DNA of 64,000 bases from Sphingomonas sp. CCH9-E2 (GTDB lineage: Bacteria > Pseudomonadota > Alphaproteobacteria > Sphingomonadales > Sphingomonadaceae): assembly GCF_001557215.1 (NCBI RefSeq), contig NZ_LSJM01000305.1, positions 5,856 through 69,855 on the forward strand. The letters run 5' to 3'. Numbering within the stretch: position 1 is the stretch's first letter; every line of letters begins with the position of its first letter. Both the position numbers and the translations under genes were made by a program. The notes under the pieces are model-generated. The model did not search any database. It saw nothing but the letters and a program-made list of their open reading frames with translations, and was not told the DNA's origin. Positions 61,015 through 64,000 of this stretch are shown here, in pieces.

Positions 61015-61793
61015 CAGTCGCGCACCGCGAGCGCGATACAGTCTTCACCGTCCCAGATGACGTTTTCGAGGCGGAAGCCGCGCCGCTCCAGTTCAGCCAG
61101 GAACCCCTTCACATCGCCGCCAAAGGCGTGGATTTCGATCCCAACCCGGTCGCTGATGTCGAGCAGGCGGCTTTGCGGATCGGTCAGGAAATACTCGCTG
61201 CCCTCGATATCGCATTTGAGGAAGGCGATCCGGTCGATGCCGTGCTGGGCCAGGAAATCGGCCTCCGACACCCGTTCGGCATCGGTGTAATTGGGGTCGG
61301 TCGCGACGTCGCTGACCTGTTGCGGGCTGAAAATGCCGACAAAGGCGCGATGCAGGGTGGCGCGGTTCTGAAAGCCGTTGGCGCGCATCGTTTCGTGGAA
61401 TTTGGCGACATTGTGGGCGCCCGGCTCGACCGCGACGACGCGCGCGGTGGGGTTGCTGGCGAGGGCGAGCGCGCTGAAATTGCCCATGTTCGCCCCCAGA
61501 TCGACGACCACGCCATGGTCGGGGATCTTCAGGAAATCGTCGCGCGAATAGACCTGGCGTACCCAGATTTCGCGCAGCCCGCTGAACGCCTGGTCGCCCA
61601 CCAGCCGCGCCTTGGCGCGACCATGCCGTGCGACGAACGGGCCGGTCCCCATCGCCGCGTCGGCGGCCAGCAGGTTGCGCGTGCGTAGCGCGGACGGCAG
61701 CGTCACCGCGACCGCACCCGCCCATTGCAGGGCCCGCACCGGCCCGGCGACCTGCGCGATTCCGAAAAAGTCCCGAAGCAGCTTGCCAATCAT
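61014..61793 (-). CDS. FkbM-family methyltransferase (copy 6)
   Basis: The protein is about 259 aa, with motif I GVVVDLGANMGNFSALALAS, motif II ARVVAVEPGAHNVAKFHE and FLKCDIEGSEYFLTD. An ATG at 61793 gives a normal N-terminus; ATG 61835 would add 14 residues. It is the first gene of the long minus-strand operon, overlapping the start of the polymerase. Confidence 0.82.
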   Translation of the reverse strand: MIGKLLRDFFGIAQVAGPVRALQWAGAVAVTLPSALRTRNLLAADAAMGTGPFVARHGRAKARLVGDQAFSGLREIWVRQVYSRDDFLKIPDHGVVVDLGANMGNFSALALASNPTARVVAVEPGAHNVAKFHETMRANGFQNRATLHRAFVGIFSPQQVSDVATDPNYTDAERVSEADFLAQHGIDRIAFLKCDIEGSEYFLTDPQSRLLDISDRVGIEIHAFGGDVKGFLAELERRGFRLENVIWDGEDCIALAVRD

Positions 61794-61919
61794 CCAGTTT
61801 CTCGACGTATGCAGCCGCAGGCGCGGCGGCAACAAGGCGTGACGCCCTCCCCGCCAATAGGGCGAAGCGTTCGCGGATGCACGCGGATTTTCCGCAGATG
61901 CGAGCGGTTTGTGCAGGGT

Positions 61920-63003
61920 TCAGCCACGGACAGCGACCGTTTCAGGGCGGCGTGCGGCGATCCGGCCATTGATCCAGCGCAGCAGCGGCTTTTCGACGAA
62001 CAGATAGACCAGCACGCCGAGCACGACCCCGCTGACGATGATCAGCGCCATCGCCGCCCAGCGCAGCTCCGGTCCGGCGAGCCCCACGCTGCCGATCAGC
62101 CGACCCAGCACGCGCTGCGGAATCTCATGCCACAGATAGATGGCGTAAGAGGCGTTTCCGAGCAACATCAACAGATCGTGCAGGCGTCCGCGCAGGCGCA
62201 CCGCCGGATCGGCCAGGATGACAATCCAGATCATCGCTGCCAGCCCGAACCACGGGGTGAGCGCGCGTGCGGCACGCTCGGCCCCTTCAGGCGCGACCGG
62301 TGCCAGCTGCAGAGCGACATCGCGGCTCGCCGCCCAGGCAAAGATGGCGAGGCCGATCAGGCCCAGCGCAACCCTGCCCGACACCGGGATCGCCGGGCGC
62401 GCACGCACGATGAAAAAGGCCGCGACCCCGAGCGCGAACAGAAAGGCATAGGCCGAGCCGATCAGCGACACGCCCGCACGCACCCCGCTGAGTTCAGGCA
62501 CCATCGTCAGCACATAGCCGGCCACGCCCCAGGCAATCAGCGCTGCGATGAACAGCCAGCGCCGGATGAAGGCGAGCAGGAACAGCGCGTAAAAGGCCAT
62601 CTCATGCGTCAGCGTCCATAGCGCGGGCGGCGCATAGGCGAAGTCGAACGGGATCAGCGTTAAGGAAACCAGATATTCGATCGGGCGCAGCGGCATCCCC
62701 GCCGCAAAGCTGAGCGCTGCCCAGGCGACCACCACCAGCGCCACCGGCGGATAGATTCGGACCAGCCGCTTGCGAATATAGCTCGGCACCTCACCCGCCA
62801 CGCCGATCCGGTCATAATGGATCCAGCAGATGATGAAGCCGCTGAGCACGAAGAACAATTCGACCCCGGCATGGCCGAACAGCAGCCCGACTTCCCAGTT
62901 TTGCACCGGCTGATAGCCGTCCGGGGCCAAACACGCAGGCGGCATGATAGGCGACGACGAGAATCGCAGCAGCGGCACGGAAATATTGGAGCGACGGCAG
63001 CAT
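61920..63003 (-). pseudogene. Acyltransferase family 3 gene with a frameshift near the N-terminus
   Basis: From ATG 63003 the frame reads MLPSLQYFRAAAAILVVAYHAACVFG, the classic OafA/acyltransferase-3 start with the conserved His. After about 26 codons it drifts into unrelated sequence, while the correct family sequence (DGYQPVQNWEVGLLFGHAGVELFFVLSGF and onward through ten hydrophobic helices) continues in another frame. Removing one base within 62,921-62,931 (minus-strand run TTTGGCCCCGG) would restore a single frame of about 360 codons. It is a mutation, a sequencing error or a slippage site. Intact, it would O-acetylate the polysaccharide. Confidence 0.75.
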
Positions 63004-63156
63004 TTTAGCCGATGATCCTGAGGAGATCGACGCGCTTTCAAACATTGTTACGGTCCCGAAATATGAACTTCCTTTAACGGAATAGGGTGGCGCTGTCGCC
63101 TTGATTGCGGCGTTGCGGCAAAGCGCCTATCTGGACTGCAAACACGGGAATCCCAT

Positions 63157-63942
63157 TTGGTGTTGTCGAAGCTGAAATCACTGTTCGGGGCGTCCGCCGC
63201 GGCGCAGGCCGCGTCTGCGGTGCTGCCCGATGGCGAGCGCGTCTATGCGATCGGCGATATTCACGGTCGGCTCGACCTGCTGACCGACCTGCTCACCCGA
63301 ATCGATGCGGACGATGCGGCGCGGGGGGATGCGCGGACGCGAATCATCTTTCTGGGCGATCTGGTCGATCGCGGGCCCGATTCGGCCAGCGTGGTCGAAT
63401 TGGCGGCGACGCATGATTTCGGCGGGCGACAGGTCGACTTCCTGCTCGGCAATCATGAGGAAGTGTTCCTCAAGGCGCTGGGCGGCAATCTTGAAACGAT
63501 GCGCTTCTGGCTGCGGATCGGGGGCGAGGAGACGCTGCTGAGCTATGGCACGCCGATCGAGCTGATCGACCGCGGCCTCGCGGACGAGCTGGTCGCCGAT
63601 TTCCTGCCGCGCGTGCCGGCGCACCATGTCGCCTTCCTCCACAAGATGACCGACATGGTGCGGATCGGCGATTATTGCTTCGTGCATGCCGGTGTGCGGC
63701 CCAATGTCGCGCTCGACCGCCAGAAGCCCGAGGATCTGCGCTGGATTCGCGAGCAGTTCCTCAGTTTCGAGGGCGGTTTCGGCGCGACCGTGGTGCATGG
63801 CCATTCGATCGCGGCGCAGGTCGAGGACCTGCCCAACCGGATCGGGATCGACACCGGAGCCTATGCCACCGGGCGGTTGACTGCGCTCGCGCTGGAGGGC
63901 GGCGAGCGCTGGTACCTCGCGACCGAGGGTGCGGCGGGGTGA
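63157..63942 (+). CDS. Metallophosphoesterase (calcineurin-like, Ser/Thr phosphatase type)
   Basis: The 261-aa protein has the metal-binding series GDIHGRLDLL (residue about 32), GDLVDRGPDS, GNHEEVFL, a later FVHAGVRPN and VVHGHSI, all characteristic of PP2A/ApaH-like phosphoesterases. It may be a protein phosphatase or hydrolyse diadenosine polyphosphates; BY-kinase pathways need a phosphatase, but a direct link is not shown. TTG 63157 or GTG 63160 is the start. It is divergent from the acyltransferase gene. Confidence 0.88.
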   Translation: MVLSKLKSLFGASAAAQAASAVLPDGERVYAIGDIHGRLDLLTDLLTRIDADDAARGDARTRIIFLGDLVDRGPDSASVVELAATHDFGGRQVDFLLGNHEEVFLKALGGNLETMRFWLRIGGEETLLSYGTPIELIDRGLADELVADFLPRVPAHHVAFLHKMTDMVRIGDYCFVHAGVRPNVALDRQKPEDLRWIREQFLSFEGGFGATVVHGHSIAAQVEDLPNRIGIDTGAYATGRLTALALEGGERWYLATEGAAG

Positions 63943-63951
63943 CTCCCTAAT

Positions 63952-64000
63952 CCTCCCCCGCCAGGGGGAGGTGGCGCCGAAGGCGACGGAGGGGGAGGGC
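63952..64000. repeat. GC-rich hairpin repeat at the window end
   Basis: CCTCCCCC (63952-63959) pairs with GGGGGAGG (63964-63971), followed by GGCGCCGAAGGCG and a GGAGGGGGAGG run. It resembles the dispersed repeats of alphaproteobacterial genomes and is cut by the window edge. It may terminate the phosphoesterase transcript. Confidence 0.6.

Noticed and set aside
61920..63041. Treating the 373-codon frame beginning at 63,041 as an intact acyltransferase
   Set aside because: Its first 36 or so residues are basic, non-family sequence, while the correct N-terminal helix is found in another frame. A frameshift explains both.
1..64000. A CRISPR array or insertion sequence in the window
   Set aside because: No regularly spaced repeats with unique spacers and no transposase-like gene were seen on either strand.

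Overview
This 64 kb window is GC-rich alphaproteobacterial DNA. The gene families, the hairpin-forming GC-rich intergenic repeats and the style of the exopolysaccharide (EPS) locus suggest a sphingomonad (Sphingomonas or a close relative). That assignment is inference from gene content, because no rRNA gene is present.

Region 1 (about 1-18,998) looks like one end of an integrative and conjugative element (ICE) or genomic island. It begins with the 3' end of a gene followed closely by a UvrD/Rep-like helicase, an arrangement reminiscent of the GajA-GajB (Gabija) defence pair. A fused nucleotidyltransferase-HEPN gene follows. A short interval holds an unusually strong ribosome-binding site, a 24-codon ORF and a strong terminator. 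Then comes a complete TraG/VirD4 coupling protein plus TrbBCDEJLFGI mating-pair-formation operon, ending in three small accessory genes (DUF2274-like, excisionase-like HTH, DUF6771-like). The last cargo is a compact sulfide/persulfide module: an ETHE1/Blh-type MBL hydrolase divergent from a BigR/SqrR-type ArsR repressor, a rhodanese and a TauE/SafE exporter. The region stops at the 3' end of a tRNA-Glu gene, a classic ICE attachment position. No integrase, relaxase or replication gene is in the window, so the other end must lie to the left.

Region 2 (about 19.0-26.2 kb) is ordinary chromosome: tRNA-Glu, recJ, an MHS-type MFS transporter overlapping an NTP_transf_5 gene, an S41 peptidase lipoprotein, rpsU and a membrane-anchored FKBP-type PPIase.

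Region 3 (about 26.2-63.0 kb) is a very large Wzx/Wzy-type EPS locus. It encodes precursor synthesis (two UDP-HexNAc dehydrogenases and a WecB epimerase), an initiating phosphoglycosyltransferase, Wza, a Wzz-BY-kinase (Wzc/ExoP type), a TPR protein, Wzx, two Wzy/ligase-type polytopic proteins, seven clear glycosyltransferases, six FkbM-family methyltransferases, two glutamine-hydrolysing AsnB-like amidotransferases, a heparinase II/III protein paired with a bi-domain MDR-Gfo/Idh oxidoreductase, and a frameshifted acyltransferase. Eighteen genes from 61,793 down to 39,355 run on the minus strand, most with overlapping or nearly touching stop and start codons. The combination predicts a heavily O-methylated polysaccharide containing (possibly amidated) 2-acetamido-uronic acids. 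A metallophosphoesterase and a GC-rich repeat close the window.
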